Shown: positions 1 through 11,375 of the stretch, piece by piece
How positions within the stretch are numbered: the stretch's first letter is position 1
Layout: each line of letters begins with the position of its first letter
Assembly (NCBI GenBank): GCA_007644065.1
Contig: VJWN01000008.1
Span: 1,738,411-1,802,410, forward strand
Length of the DNA: 64,000 bases
Source of the DNA: Margaritispora aquatica
Taxonomy: Eukaryota > Ascomycota > Leotiomycetes > Helotiales > Discinellaceae
Direction: 5' to 3'
Position numbers and translations under genes: made by a program
The notes under the pieces: model-generated
Seen by the model: the letters and a program-made list of their open reading frames with translations, nothing else
The model's database searches: none
What the model was told of the DNA's origin: nothing

Positions 1-348
1 TATGGCCTCCCTTGCCTTCTGGCTTTCCAAATCCAATACAGCCTGGGCCTGATCTGCTAGCTGCTTTGCATGCTCGGTCTCGATTTTGAGGTTGTGGAGC
101 TTTAGTGTTTGCAGGGCCATTTCCTGAACAGAATCCGCACAAGCTTTGCTTTGGCTGAGGACATAGTCATGGTTTTCCTTCGAGTGTCGATTCTCAAAGG
201 AGACATCGTTTGTGATGATTGAAGACATCCTGGAGTCTTTCAGCTCGCGATTGAATCGGATTTCGGTAGCTACAAGTGGAGGGGTCAAAAAGAGTTTCTT
301 GGATCACCGTGTGGGCGGTATTTTGGGTTTCTGTGCTGTTGACGACAT
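1..348 (-). CDS. Unrecognised coiled-coil protein, 5' part only
   Basis: The gene runs off the left edge on the minus strand. The main exon reads from ATG at 228 down to base 1 without a stop. It gives a polar, Glu/Lys/Gln-rich peptide with heptad-like spacing, probably a coiled coil. A possible upstream exon starts at ATG 348 (MSSTAQKPKIPPTR). It joins the main exon in frame if 230-307 is a 78-nt intron (GTGATC donor, GAGCTGAAAG branch-like site, CTCCAG acceptor). The stretch between them also stays open except for one TGA, so the start is unsettled: 348 or 228. No domain is recognisable in the visible part. A Gle1-type or other coiled-coil protein was considered but cannot be supported. Confidence 0.4.
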
Positions 349-673
349 CGAGACGACGTGGAGGAGAATGAGTTATTTGTCTAATCGAATGTGCGAAGGT
401 TTTCTTAGCATTGTTGCCGCCAAACAATTGTCGATATTGTACGAGTGATGGCGAGAATGGCAAAGCACCTCCGTCCCACGACAATAGGAATGAGAATGCG
501 GCTCTGCTCTTGTTCACCCATTGAGAAGGTCGAATTAGGAAAAGATTGAACCCACCTTTATGGAATCTGGAAGCCAATCATTGGGTCGGAACTCGGATCA
601 ATTGGACGGAGCGGATTTACTAACTTCCGCGATATCACGGCAATTCTCACTCGGAATTTAATAATCAAACATT

Positions 674-701
674 GAATATCGAATATCGAATATCGAATAT
701 C
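674..701. repeat. GAATATC tandem repeat, 4 perfect copies
   Basis: Four adjacent perfect 7-bp copies lie in the divergent intergenic region. They are AT-rich and nearly palindromic (GATATTC on the other strand). Confidence 0.9.
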
Positions 702-1224
702 AACTTATGTTAACAAAGAGAAAGATCGGCTCATATGTCTATGATAATTTTGCAGCCAGAGAAATGCGACATGCATGACTGAACAAAGGTAAATCAATCC
801 ATCAAGTATTCAAGATCTCTACATGTTGTGTAGCGGCAGATGCAGATGCACTTCGGCACTTGGGACCGAGATATTTATATCATGCCTAGCTAACGTGGTG
901 GAAGTCGATGGTTGTGAGTGTGTGGGCATTGAAATATTACCGTCTCCCGTGAAGAATTGTGTGTGAAACTGCAGAAGAATCGCCAAACAGATGGCTCTTA
1001 CGGAGGAGGACGATGATTGTCTCACCTCATAGACATGGTGGGGTAGGGGTGGTTGAAATAGTTTCCAGGACAGGCATTTGAGGGCAGCAGCAGACAGACG
1101 GGAAGAGCTTGATAGTAGGGTAAGGTAAGGTAAGGTAGCTTTATATATAAGGTATATATATATATATATAAATAAATGATTTTCATCCTTCCCGCAGCAG
1201 ATCCCTCTGATCTCATTCTGCTGT

Positions 1225-1248
1225 CATCATCATCATCATCATCATCAT
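1225..1248. repeat. (CAT)8 microsatellite
   Basis: Eight perfect CAT units. They follow a TA-rich dinucleotide stretch at about 1143-1172. Confidence 0.9.
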
Positions 1249-1944
1249 ACTGGTTCACATACACGAGATAGGTAGTTCATTCACGATGCAAGCTTTCATC
1301 AAGTTTTGATCAAAGCTCTTTCTCCAAGGTGACCGCCACCACCACCACCATACTTTACCCATCAAACCATTGGATACTCTTGGTCCACCTCGCTTGACCA
1401 TGACTCTAAACTTGTAACTTGTAACTGGTGGCGGCACTGGCACACGCGGAACAAGCGTGACGAGAAACCTTTTCAAACCCAAAGACAACGAGGATGTGAT
1501 TAAGGGAGGGTAATGGAAGGAGAGGAGGTCGAAGATGGGTTTGAATCATAAGCTGTAATGGAGAGAGGGAGAGGGAGAGAGAGGAGGAGGAGGAGGATGA
1601 TTAATGACTAAGTTCTTGTTGGTTTTCATCACAGGCTACTGTATACCAGTATAGCTGTTTACTGGTATCGTGTTTAGTTTACAAAAAGCAATTGAACAAG
1701 TATGTATGTAATGGGGGGGGGGGCTTCCAAACCAAATCATCCATTTATACATTATCCAATGAATTATCTTAACTTAACTAATCTCATTGAAGCTATACCT
1801 TGAGATGATCTATCTGCTCTACTCATTGCACCGTGATCAAACTATGTTGAGCAGTGACAGACAGAGAGCAGCGAGACAGCAAGACAGCGAGACAAGGCGT
1901 GACAACAAGACAGAGCAAACTTAGAAACGTTCTACCCGAGCCTT

Positions 1945-2012
1945 GAGCCTGAGCCTGAGCCTGAGCCAAGATCCTGTCCTGTCCTGTCCTTGTCTTGTCT
2001 TGTCTTGTCCTT
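1945..2012. repeat. GAGCCT and GTCCT/GTCTT minisatellites
   Basis: GAGCCT repeats span 1945-1967. They are followed by GTCCT then GTCTT units at about 1973-2012, upstream of or inside the SSD1 leader. Confidence 0.85.
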
Positions 2013-2116
2013 CTCTGGTCCGTGCACTCACTACCTAGCAAGCAAGGCCAAACTTCAAGACCTCAGGTGGGACTGGAAGGCAGCTTGCTCGCTCGACTGC
2101 TCGACGACTGCTCCAC

Positions 2117-2153
2117 CACTACACTACACTACACTACACTACACTACACTACT
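2117..2153. repeat. ACACT pentanucleotide repeat
   Basis: About seven perfect ACACT units in the presumed SSD1 promoter or leader. Confidence 0.9.
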
Positions 2154-2424
2154 GCCACTGCCACTGAAGGCCCCACTACTTTCCCCATCCGCCGTTCTGC
2201 CATTTGGTGTGGTTTGGTCCTTGTTCATTCACATCCGTCCCGAGCCAGCCAACCCAACCCAGCCAACCCAGCCCACCCAGCCCAGCCTACCTAGCCCAGC
2301 CTACCTACCTACCTTACAGTACCACCCAGCTGCCCTGTCCTACCCTGCTTTCCTCTGCTCTGTCCTGCTCTCTCTGTGCTGTGCTGTGCTGTGTGGTGTG
2401 TGGTGTCGTTGTTCGTCGTGGGAG

Positions 2425-2470
2425 CCAGTCCAATCCAATCCAATCCAGTCCAATCCAGTCCAATCCAGTC
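2425..2470 (+). repeat. CCAAT/CCAGT pentanucleotide array
   Basis: Contiguous 5-bp units alternate between CCAAT (five copies, starting at 2430, 2435, 2440, 2450 and 2460) and CCAGT, about 330 bp before the SSD1 start codon. CCAAT is the core bound by the fungal HAP/CBC factor. Whether these copies are occupied or simply repeat-generated is unknown. Confidence 0.85.
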
Positions 2471-2558
2471 AAGTTAGTCAGTGTCCATCTCGAAACCAAA
2501 AAGTTCGGTTCGACCTCTCTATCCAAACATCTCCAAACTCTTTTCAACTCCCCCCCGA

Positions 2559-2577
2559 CTCTCTCTCTCTCTCTCTC
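2559..2577 (+). repeat. CT dinucleotide tract in SSD1 leader
   Basis: A (CT)n run inside a C/T-rich segment, about 220 bp upstream of the SSD1 ATG. As RNA it fits the CNYUCNYU-type sequence reported for Ssd1 binding in yeast. Confidence 0.8.
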
Positions 2578-2799
2578 CCTCCATCATCATCGATTTTATC
2601 AAATCCCCCTCTCAACAATTCCAACAGTAACCCACATCCTCGGATCCTCGAGAATCACTCCTTGAACCTCCATCCAAATCCAAACTTCTTATCCCCTCCT
2701 TTGCCCCCCAAACTTGATTCGATACCTTCACAATCACAATCATTTGGATTGCATACGACCAACCTCAATTCCAACGCACTCGACGTGCAAGTTCCAACC

Positions 2800-5700
2800 A
2801 TGGAACATCAACAGAATCAACCACCGCAAGGTGGTGTCCCAGGTCCAACCGGCCGCAGACTTCACATTGCTCATAGAAGAAGCCCGTCGGAGCTCACTCC
2901 TCTGATGAGCATGTTCTCTTCACCAGGCAGTAAGTGCATCAAGACATGACCGTTGTCCGGGTCCAGCTCTCCAGCTCCAGCTTCGGCATGTATTTATTCA
3001 TTTGGATATTCATCTGCTAACAGCCGTGCCTAATAGTGGAACAACTTGCAATACAACAGCAAATCGAGCTGCTCCAGCAGCAACAACAGCAAATCCAAGC
3101 AACACATCAACAATATGTAAACATGGGCATGATTCCTCCATCCCAACATCTTGCACCGACCGGTGGATATAACCCTCTGCAACCGCAGATGCAAAACCTG
3201 GCTCCGCCGAATGCCTTCCAGTTTCCCAACCAGATGCAACAGCAGCAAATGGGTGCTCCCATGGGCGCTCCCACGCAACCTCTCTCACATCGCCGTAATC
3301 AATCGGCACTCCCAAACATGGGCATGGGTCCACCACCAGCTCCATCCTCCGGAGCGGCGGGTGCGGGCTTTGGTGACTTTGGAGGACCACAAGGTAGGGA
3401 GAATAACGGGACGAGAGGAGGTCGTGGTGGGGGACCTCCTGGCGGCGGCCACCAAAGACGCCACTCGCTCGCTTTACCTGAAGCCAAAAAAGCTGCAGAA
3501 TTAGCACAACAAAAGCGAACAACTTCGGGCTTTCAATTTCCTATTCCAGGTGCTGCGGGGGCCACCACTGGGGAGAAGACAGAAAGTCCTGCGGAAGAGA
3601 AAAATGGCCAAGGCCAAACGGGTGGCAATCAGGCCGGGACGGGAGGTGCAAGCCTTCGTGGTCGTGGAAGTGGACATGGACGAAGCCAAAGCATGGCGGT
3701 AGGTGCCAATGGCCGTGGTGGAGCTGCTCCTCGTGGTGGTGGTTCGTTCCAATTCCCAATGCAACCTACCCCCGAGACGGCGGCTGCTGCTGGACAAGGC
3801 AATGACTTCCAGAGACGCGGTAGTGCTACCAGTGGCGGCCACAACAGAAGTTCCTCTCGCAACTTCGAGGGCAACTGGAGAAATCAGCCTCCACAAGGAC
3901 AAGGAGCTCCACAAGACCAACAAGCTTCAATGGGCAATTTTCAAGGTCAACAGCAAGGTGGATTTCAACCAGGTCATCGTAATCGTGGCTCAATCAACCA
4001 GTCGATTAACAATCTTGGTGCTTTCCAATATGGCGGTCAACCTCAGCTTGTCCAGTTGCCCCAAGGACAAATGGCCCTTGTTCAACAGCCATTGTACCCT
4101 GGTCAACAGCTTAATCCAATGCAGATGAACCAACTGCAAGCTTTGCAAGCGGCTCAACAAATGAATGGACATGGCATGGGTGGAAACCAACATGGCCAGC
4201 AGCTATCCGCTCAGCAGCAACAACAACAGCGCAAGACTCTATTCACTCCTTATTTACCACAAGCCACCCTCCCGGCTCTTTTGGGAGATGGTCAACTTGT
4301 ATCCGGTATTCTCAGAGTCAACAAGAAGAATCGCAGTGATGCGTACGTTTCGACTCAAGATGGTCTTCTTGATGCTGACATCTTCATTTGCGGAAGCAAA
4401 GACCGTAACAGAGCTCTGGAAGGAGATCTTGTGGCAGTTGAGCTCCTCGATGTTGATGAGGTATGGGGCCAGAAGCGAGAGAAAGAAGAGAAGAAGAAGC
4501 GCAAGGATATCACGGATACCCGAGGAGGAGGGTCCAGCAATGGAAATGCCGACAGATCCCATCGTGATAACTCAACCAATGGCGATGAGCAGTCAGGCAC
4601 TGGCGAAGGCGGCATCAAGAGACGTGGTAGTTTACGTCAACGTCCTACGCAAAAGAAGAATGACGATGTTGAAGTGGAGGGACAAAGTCTCCTCCTTGTT
4701 GAAGAAGAGGAGGTCAACGATGAGCAGAAGCCACTGTACGCGGGACACATTGTTGCTGTCATTGAGCGTGTTGCCGGTCAAATGTTCTCTGGAACTCTCG
4801 GTCTGCTTCGCCCAAGCAGTCAGGCAACAAAGGAAAAGCAGGAAGCTGAGCGACAAGCTCGCGATGGCAATTCTGGTCGTCACCAGGAGCAAAGACAACA
4901 GGACAAACCTAAGATCGTCTGGTTTAAGCCCACCGACAAGCGAGTTCCACTGATTGCCATACCTACGGAGCAAGCACCTCGTGATTTCGTGGAGAAGCAC
5001 ATGGATTATGCTGACCGCATATTTGTTGCCTGTATCAAGAGATGGCCAATCACGTCCCTTCATCCATTCGGTACCCTCGTGGAGCAGCTTGGAAAGATGG
5101 GTGAGTTGAAAGTGGAGACCGATGCTCTTCTCCGTGACAACAATTTTGCCTCGGATGAGTTCTCAGATGCTGTCACTCGCAGTGTTGGCTTGGATGAGTG
5201 GTCTTTGGAGAAAGAAGACGAGGAGGCTATCTCAGCCCGACGAGATTTCCGCACAGAGAAGACTTTCACTATTGATCCCAACGGTGCTGATGAGCTCGAT
5301 GATGCAATTCACGTCAAGTCAGAAGCTGATGGAAAGATTGAGATTGGAATCCACATTGCAGATGTTGCGCACTTCATCAAGGCCAACTCCTTGGTTGACC
5401 GGGAGGCTAAGAAGCGTGGAACTGCCGTCTATTTGAGTAAGTTTTGGTCTTGTTTTCCCACATTCAGACTCTCATACTCGTGTCAACATACACGTTTTGC
5501 CGAATTGTCTTCAATTGAGGGTCGCAATTACTTTTGATCATATTGCTAATATGCTTGTAGTGAACCGCAGTTGCGCTATGCTTCCACCCAAGATTGCTTC
5601 AGATGTGTGCTCGCTACTACCAGGCCAAGATCGTCTCACTGTCAGTGTCGTCTTCAAGGTCAATGCTCACACTGGGATGGTTGTTGAGGAGGAAACTTGG

Positions 5701-7313
5701 ATTGGTAAGAGTATCATCAAGAGTGCTGGTAAATTGACCTACAAGGAGGTCGATGCTGTTCTTTCAGGCCATACCAACACGAAGCTTGATGGTGCTGAAG
5801 TTAAAGAGATTCAGATTCTTCACGTAAGCTTTTGTGCTTCTCTGTCTTTGGGAAATTGCTAATAGGGTACAGGCTGTCTCCCAGAAATGGCGCGAGCAAC
5901 GTCTTGGCTCTGACGGTGAAGCAATCGCACCATTGAGGCTGATCTATCAACTCGATGATGAAAATGTCCCTGTGGAGCAGAACATCTTCGATGCCACCCC
6001 ATCGCACGAGTTAATCGAGGAATTGATGCACAAAGTCAATGCATATGTGGCTCAAAAGATTGCCAAGGGCTTGCCCGAGAAGGCTCTCCTTCGTCGTCAA
6101 GGACCACCCAACCCTCGTCGTCTTCAAACCTTTGCCGATCGAATGAACAAGATTGGCTACGAAATCGACACAACAAGCAGTGGAACTCTTCAGAACAGCC
6201 TTTTCAAGGTCGATGATACTAATGTCCGAAAGGGCATGGAAACACTTCTTGTCAAGGCTATGCACCGCGCAAAATACTATATTGCCGGCAAGACTCCACC
6301 ACACCTTTACCCACACTATGCCCTAAACGTTCCTCTCTACACTCATTTCACCAATCCGTCCCGTCGTTATGCTGATCTTGTCGTTCACCGACAACTTGAA
6401 TCAGTCTTGTCCGAGGGCAAAATTGAGTACCTTGAGGACATCGAAACACTTGTCAAGACCACCGAGTCTTGTAATACTAAGAAGGACTCGGCTCAAAATG
6501 CTCAAGAGCAAAGCGTTCATATTGAATCATGCAGAATTATGGATAGGAAACGCGAAGAAGCCGGTGGAGAGCTCATTAGCGAGGGCATTGTTCTCTGTGT
6601 GTATGACTCTGCATTCGATGTCCTCATTCCCGAGTATGGCTTCGAAAAGAGAGTCCATTGTGACCAGCTTCCATTGAAGAAGGCTGAATTCCGCAAGAAC
6701 GAACGCACTTTGGAGTTATACTGGGAGAAGGGTGTTCCATCCTCTGCGTACGTGCCTGAGGATGAACGACCAAGAGCAGGTGCATCGCAGCGCACGACGA
6801 ACGCCGCAGCTGCAGCCAAGCAAGCTGCTGTGGCTGAGCGTGCCAAGAAGGAGCACGAGGAAGCTCAACGCAAACAAATGGAAACAGGCACAATCTCTAC
6901 GGATGATGTTGATGCTCTCTTTGATGATGAAGATGATGCTTCTGATGTCGCTGAAAGTCTTGCTGGCGTGTCACTGGCTGAGAGGCCTACCCAAAGTGTT
7001 CCACCTTCTCCTACAAAGAATTCTCTGGTAGCGTCTGGTAGTCTCCACCGCACACGTTCCGACTCCAAGGTCCACTCTGGTGAGCCTGTCGAGGCTAAGC
7101 TCAGTGCTAAGGAGAAGTATCTGAAGTTCTTCAGCTTGAGAGAGGAGAATGGAGAGTACATTCAAGATGTTAAGGAAATGACACGAGTGCCCGTCATCCT
7201 GAAGACTGATCTTACCAAGAGTCCTCCGTAAGTCTTGTATACCCTCGATATGATCATCAACTAACAATTGCAGATGTCTCACCATTCGCTCCCTTAATCC
7301 ATTTGCCCTGTGA
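2800..7313 (+). CDS. SSD1: Ssd1 homologue: RNB-domain RNA-binding translational repressor
   Basis: Five exons (2800-2929, 3037-5436, 5561-5823, 5873-7227, 7274-7313) give 1,395 aa. The start is ATG 2800; exon 1 joins exon 2 at an A|TG codon. A disordered Gln/Gly-rich N-terminus (to about residue 420) carries five HxRxxS sites and three FQFP motifs, as expected for a substrate of the NDR kinase Cbk1/COT1. Cold-shock-like OB folds follow (FTPYLPQATLPALL onward), then the RNB domain with DPNGADELDDAI and the C-terminal SPPCLTIRSLNPFAL. Relatives are Dis3/RNase II-like but bind cell-wall mRNAs and restrain their translation instead of degrading RNA. One of the four metal-binding Asp positions is Glu here. 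Cytoplasmic location and a role in polarity and wall growth are inferred from the family. Confidence 0.95.
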
Positions 7314-7960
7314 GTTGTAGTCATGGTGTAATGTTTCGGGTACTCTCATGTTGTGAGGATTGAATAGCTATGAGGGGCAAGGTTGTCAAATGAGCAACGA
7401 TACATTCGTGTGCATTTGTCTGCCGACGTCTACTCCATGTGCTCGAAGATGGGTTTTGGTTGGATCGCATAGAAAGCTGATTGTGTTGTGCTTGTGATAC
7501 ACGGAGGAAATGCTGATGGAATGAAGAATCTGAAAGGCAAATGAAAGCACGAAGGGACTGATTGTATTGTGGCGGTAGAAAAGTAGGCTAGCGTTGCAAC
7601 GGTGGAAGAACATGGAGCTTACTCACATTTGTATTTTCCTTTTTGCTTTAGCGTAGGCATTTATAGGTAGGTATGTAGTGTTTAGCGCGAATCGAATCAC
7701 ATAGCTCCTATTTTCCATGGCGAGAACACGAACGGGATCAGATCCATGAACGAGATGCTTGGGACATTGTTCGGAAGATTGAATCTTTATGCTAACGGGG
7801 TGAGCAAACTGTGGTGTGATGGCTAGGCAAGTGGGCAAAGTGGGCAAGCATTGATTGCATTTTGGTTCGGTATTTTCGTTTGTACGGTTCATCGGTCGAG
7901 GAGATCTTCCGGTTTCTTGAACCCAGTCTTTGTGGTCATGTTTTAACCCTTGATTTTGAA

Positions 7961-7996
7961 TGATTTGATTTGATTTGATTTGATTTGGGGGGGGGG
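7961..7996. repeat. TGATT pentamer run followed by G10
   Basis: About five TGATT units (7961-7986) abut ten consecutive G residues (7987-7996). Confidence 0.85.
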
Positions 7997-8920
7997 AAGG
8001 GTACTGTACCTCCGTACCGGTAGGAAACTCGAAATGGTTTCGATTCCTGTGATCAGAGATGAGAGGGGTCATGCCAAGCTTGGCTGATTTGGATGGGGGT
8101 TCTGGTGTTCTGGCTGACTGGCATGGTTATTGTTGACATGGTTGGCATGGTCCATTTTGTCGCTCGCATGGTGGTTTTGGGCAATGGAGGGGGAAAAAAT
8201 ATAACTGTGTTGACGGAAGGAAGGTCGAATGAATGAATGAACCCTTTTTGGTTTTGAAAGTCCGTGGTATGGTATGGTCCTTAGTCCCCAAAACCTTGCC
8301 GATACTACCGATATTGTATACCCCCCTTCTTCGATGCTCGCTAATGCCATGCTCGTTGAACAGAAAGCACAGCAAGCAAGCACACGAAGCTCAATACTAT
8401 AGCTCATCTCATATACTGTACAAGAGTGATCTTGGTTCTTTGATGCCCTCCTCGGATCTTGCTCCTTTGTTGCTGCAATCTCGCACTGTACTGGGGCTTC
8501 AAACATCACATGTGGCCGTACCGGCGCCCGATGATGCCCCTCCACTTATTGTAACTAACTCCCACTCAAGCTCAGGTACGGTTGGTAAGTCATCAATGGA
8601 TGGATGAATGGTAATGGATACTAATGTGCGATGTCCGATGTGATAGGGCTACTGTAACAAACCTTAACCCCGTATTGGTGCCATTAAAACTCGTGAGAAA
8701 CTCTTGGCCCATGATGATGAGTGATGACAGACTGACGGAGTGAACTGACAGGAAGGAAAATAATGGAAGGTTGCTGATCCGGTTGCATGAAAGGGATCTT
8801 TGATGTCTGGCATCTGGCCTGGCGTCTTGAGAGTGGATTCCCTATTATGTTCAGCATCTTACAATGTGAGCAGCAATATCAACATCGCTCGCTAACTATC
8901 TAGCTAGCTCATCCGCATTC

Positions 8921-8950
8921 CATCTCCATCTCCATCTCCATCTCCATCTC
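8921..8950. repeat. CATCTC hexanucleotide repeat, 5 copies
   Basis: Five perfect CATCTC units, followed by CTCTCCCCC. Confidence 0.9.
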
Positions 8951-9040
8951 CCTCTCCCCCTTATCCCGTCACAATAACTCAAAATCAAATAAGCTCACAT
9001 AATTAAATGAAATTAGATTGGAAAAAATTCGATCTCATCT

Positions 9041-9056
9041 GGGGGGGGGGGGGGGG
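9041..9056 (+). repeat. G16 homopolymer
   Basis: Sixteen consecutive G residues in intergenic DNA. A run this long is prone to sequencing or replication length error and could form a G-quadruplex. Confidence 0.85.
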
Positions 9057-9346
9057 TGGTGCATGGTAGGGCACAGTACTGTACTGTACCTTAACTTTAC
9101 CAGGGGACAAGGTGCACGTCTCACCCCTCCAAAATCCTCAGGCGAGGTGGCGCATCTCAAACCACATCTGAGACGCACCCGTACTCCGGCCCCCGACCTC
9201 CTCTTCCCTTCCCTTTGCCTTTTTCTTCCCGCACGCGCCTCGGGGCATTCCCACCTCTCACAGTAGGGTAGGGTACGACTGAACGAACGAGGGAAAGGAA
9301 GAGAGACACTTACCTTACTTACCTTACCCATGGAAATGGTGTGAAG

Positions 9347-9381
9347 TATGGTATGGTATGGTATGGTATGGTATGGTATGG
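9347..9381. repeat. TATGG pentanucleotide repeat
   Basis: About seven TATGG units, ending in a TACGG variant. Confidence 0.9.
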
Positions 9382-10280
9382 TACGGCAGATACTCGCTCG
9401 TGACGGAAGTCGTGCGCGCGAGTGGGTGAACCAGTGAACGGATGTCAATGTCAATGTGTCAAAAGAGATACATACCTCCGTACACAAACAAGCAAGAGTG
9501 AGCGTGGCAAGCAAAGCAACGCAATGCAAACTGGCTCGGATAACCCCGAATCCGTCGTTCGCTTGCTTCGCTTGATCGCTTGAATGATAGTGGAGGTAGG
9601 GGTAAGAGAGATCAATGTCCATACGAAGGTACGTACTCTTTCATCTTTCGTGACATAAGAAACAGGGCATACAAGATACACTTCACTCATGCCTCATGCT
9701 CCCCCTTCAAAGATGACCGGTCAAGCTTCGTCCCGTGGATTGCCAAGAAGGAAACCTAGAGGAAGGGTTCGAGCTTGTGCTCCTGCAAGTGTGCTTTCGT
9801 TTACTCGGGTGTGTTCTCTTCCTGGCCTGGCATGGCATGGGGCCATGGAAGCCATGGCATTAGCATGGGCACCTTTTTTCTGGACCTCCTGGTCTCATCG
9901 TGGACTGTGTTGCCGCTGCACGCACTTATACAAAAGGACTTGTCCACATTTTTGTTTGGATCTCACTTCTATTCTCCTCCTCACCAAACCAATTCAGCTC
10001 TCTATTCTCTGTTTCTCTTCTTCTCTCTTCAAGCGCTGGTTTGCTTTGTTCTCCCTACACAAGAAGTTCAAAAATCACTGCTCACTCTTTCTGTGGCTTT
10101 TGACTCTTTTTTATATATACCTTTACTTTATTTAATAGGCCCTTTCCGACTTTCCGACAACAACTCGATTCATCGACGACATCTGTAATTCTATCAATCA
10201 AAAATCAGGCTGGTCTTGTTTCAACATTCATCGATTACATTACGTCAACAGTGTCTAATATCTCACCTTCATACTCAAAA

Positions 10281-11375
10281 ATGCCTTCCTTCAGACAGGT
10301 AGCGATCGGTGCCGTGGTGTTGGGTTTGGGTTTGGTCAATGCGATGCCCGCATTACCGAAGATGAGTCCGCAGATGAGGAGGGCGTATGATTTCGGTGTC
10401 AAGGCTAGAGCGGAGATGGAGAGGAGACAGAATCCTACGACCGGTTTACCTGATGGATTGACTGATATCGATATTCTTGAGTTGTAAGTTCCTTCTCTCA
10501 CTTCTCATCCTCTCATCACTCGCTAGCAGCACATGCTTCGCAACACATCCCACACACTTCGCAACAACTCAACTAACACCATCTACAGCGCACTCACATT
10601 AGAGAATCTCGAGACAGCTTTCTACCAACAAGGTTTCGCCAAGTTCTCTGACGCCGACTTCGCCGCTGCTGGTCTCCAACCCGCTGACATCACGAACCTC
10701 AAGTCCATCGGTGGCACAGAAGCTACGCACGTCACCACCCTCACAGCTGCCATTGCCGGTGCAGGAACTCAACCAGTCCTCCCATGTACCTACAACTTCG
10801 GCTTCACCACCGCCTCCGCCATGGTTGCAACTGCTGGTGTCCTTGAGAACATTGGTGTTTCCGCCTACCTCGCCGCCGCACCTCTCGTCAAGAGCGCCGG
10901 TATCCTTACCGTCGCTGCTGAGATCGTCACCGTCGAGGCCAGACATCAAACCTTCATCCGCACCGCCTCCAAAGCGGCCGCCATCCCCTCCGCATTCGAC
11001 ACGCCCCTCGGCATCCGCGCCGTCTTCTCCCTCGCAGCCGGCTTCATCTCCTCATGCCCCGCGGGCTCCAACCTGGCCATCACCCCCTTCCCAGCCCTCA
11101 CCCTCACTCCAGGCACCCCTGCGCTCCCTGCCACCATCCCAGCTGGCACCAACATCGCCGTCACCACTACCGCAACCGGCGCAACCAGCTGTGCTTTCCT
11201 CGCTGGTGGCGCGACCGGTGGCGCTGCCTTCGTCCCCTTCACCAATGGTGGATGTGTCGTTCCCCAGAACTTGAGCGGTATCACCTACTTGCACCTCACC
11301 AGCTCCACGCCCGCTGATAGCGTCCTCACCGACGCCATCACCGTTGCCGGTCCTCTCGTCGTTGCTCTTACATAG
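10281..11375 (+). CDS. Secreted ferritin-like (Rds1-type) protein
   Basis: Two exons (10281-10483, 10589-11375) give 329 aa. The intron has a GTAAGT donor, an AACTAAC branch site and a CTACAG acceptor, and the junction codes for Phe. The N-terminus is a signal peptide (hydrophobic core GAVVLGLGL, likely cleavage after VNA). The conserved core reads TDIDILELFALTLENLE, then AFYQQGF, typical of the fungal ferritin_2/Rds1 stress-response family. A helical stretch follows, and the C-terminal third is Ala/Thr/Pro-rich with Cys pairs. The protein is probably secreted or wall-bound. Rds1 of fission yeast responds to nutrient and stress signals; the biochemical function of these proteins is not established. 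The strong bias to C-ending codons suggests high expression. Confidence 0.85.

Larger units (their letters stand above)
349..2799. other. Divergent intergenic region and repeat-rich SSD1 leader
   Basis: No gene is supported. The region separates the minus-strand gene at the left edge from SSD1. It is crowded with simple repeats: GAATATC x4 (674-701), ATC (1225-1248), poly-G (about 1711), GAGCCT and GTCCT/GTCTT (1945-2012), ACACT (2117-2153), CCAAT/CCAGT (2425-2470) and CT (2559-2577). The last kilobase is strongly pyrimidine-rich on the plus strand, typical of a long fungal 5' leader. An open frame runs from about 1990 into the SSD1 start, but it is low-complexity Pro/Ser/Leu translation of repeats. 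Confidence 0.6.
7314..10280. other. Intergenic, 3.0 kb, repeat-rich
   Basis: This holds the SSD1 3' end and the promoter of the ferritin-like gene. No gene is supported; the longest open frames are Pro/Arg/Ser-rich shadows of repeats. It contains TGATT repeats and G10 (7961-7996), CATCTC repeats (8921-8950), a G16 tract (9041-9056) and TATGG repeats (9347-9381). A C/T-rich stretch at about 9960-10130 looks like a pyrimidine-rich promoter or leader for the gene at 10281. Confidence 0.6.

Noticed and set aside
1990..2799. Open frame in phase with the SSD1 start, adding about 270 residues
   Set aside because: It is a Pro/Ser/Leu translation of tandem repeats without domain features, and known Ssd1 proteins start near the RRLHIAHRRSPSELT block.
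9035..9622. 195-codon open frame on the minus strand
   Set aside because: Its content is driven by TATGG and poly-G repeats and Arg/Cys/Leu shadows; no start context or domain.
10319..10334. TTGGGT-like repeats resembling telomere sequence
   Set aside because: They encode GLGLV inside the signal peptide of the ferritin-like protein.
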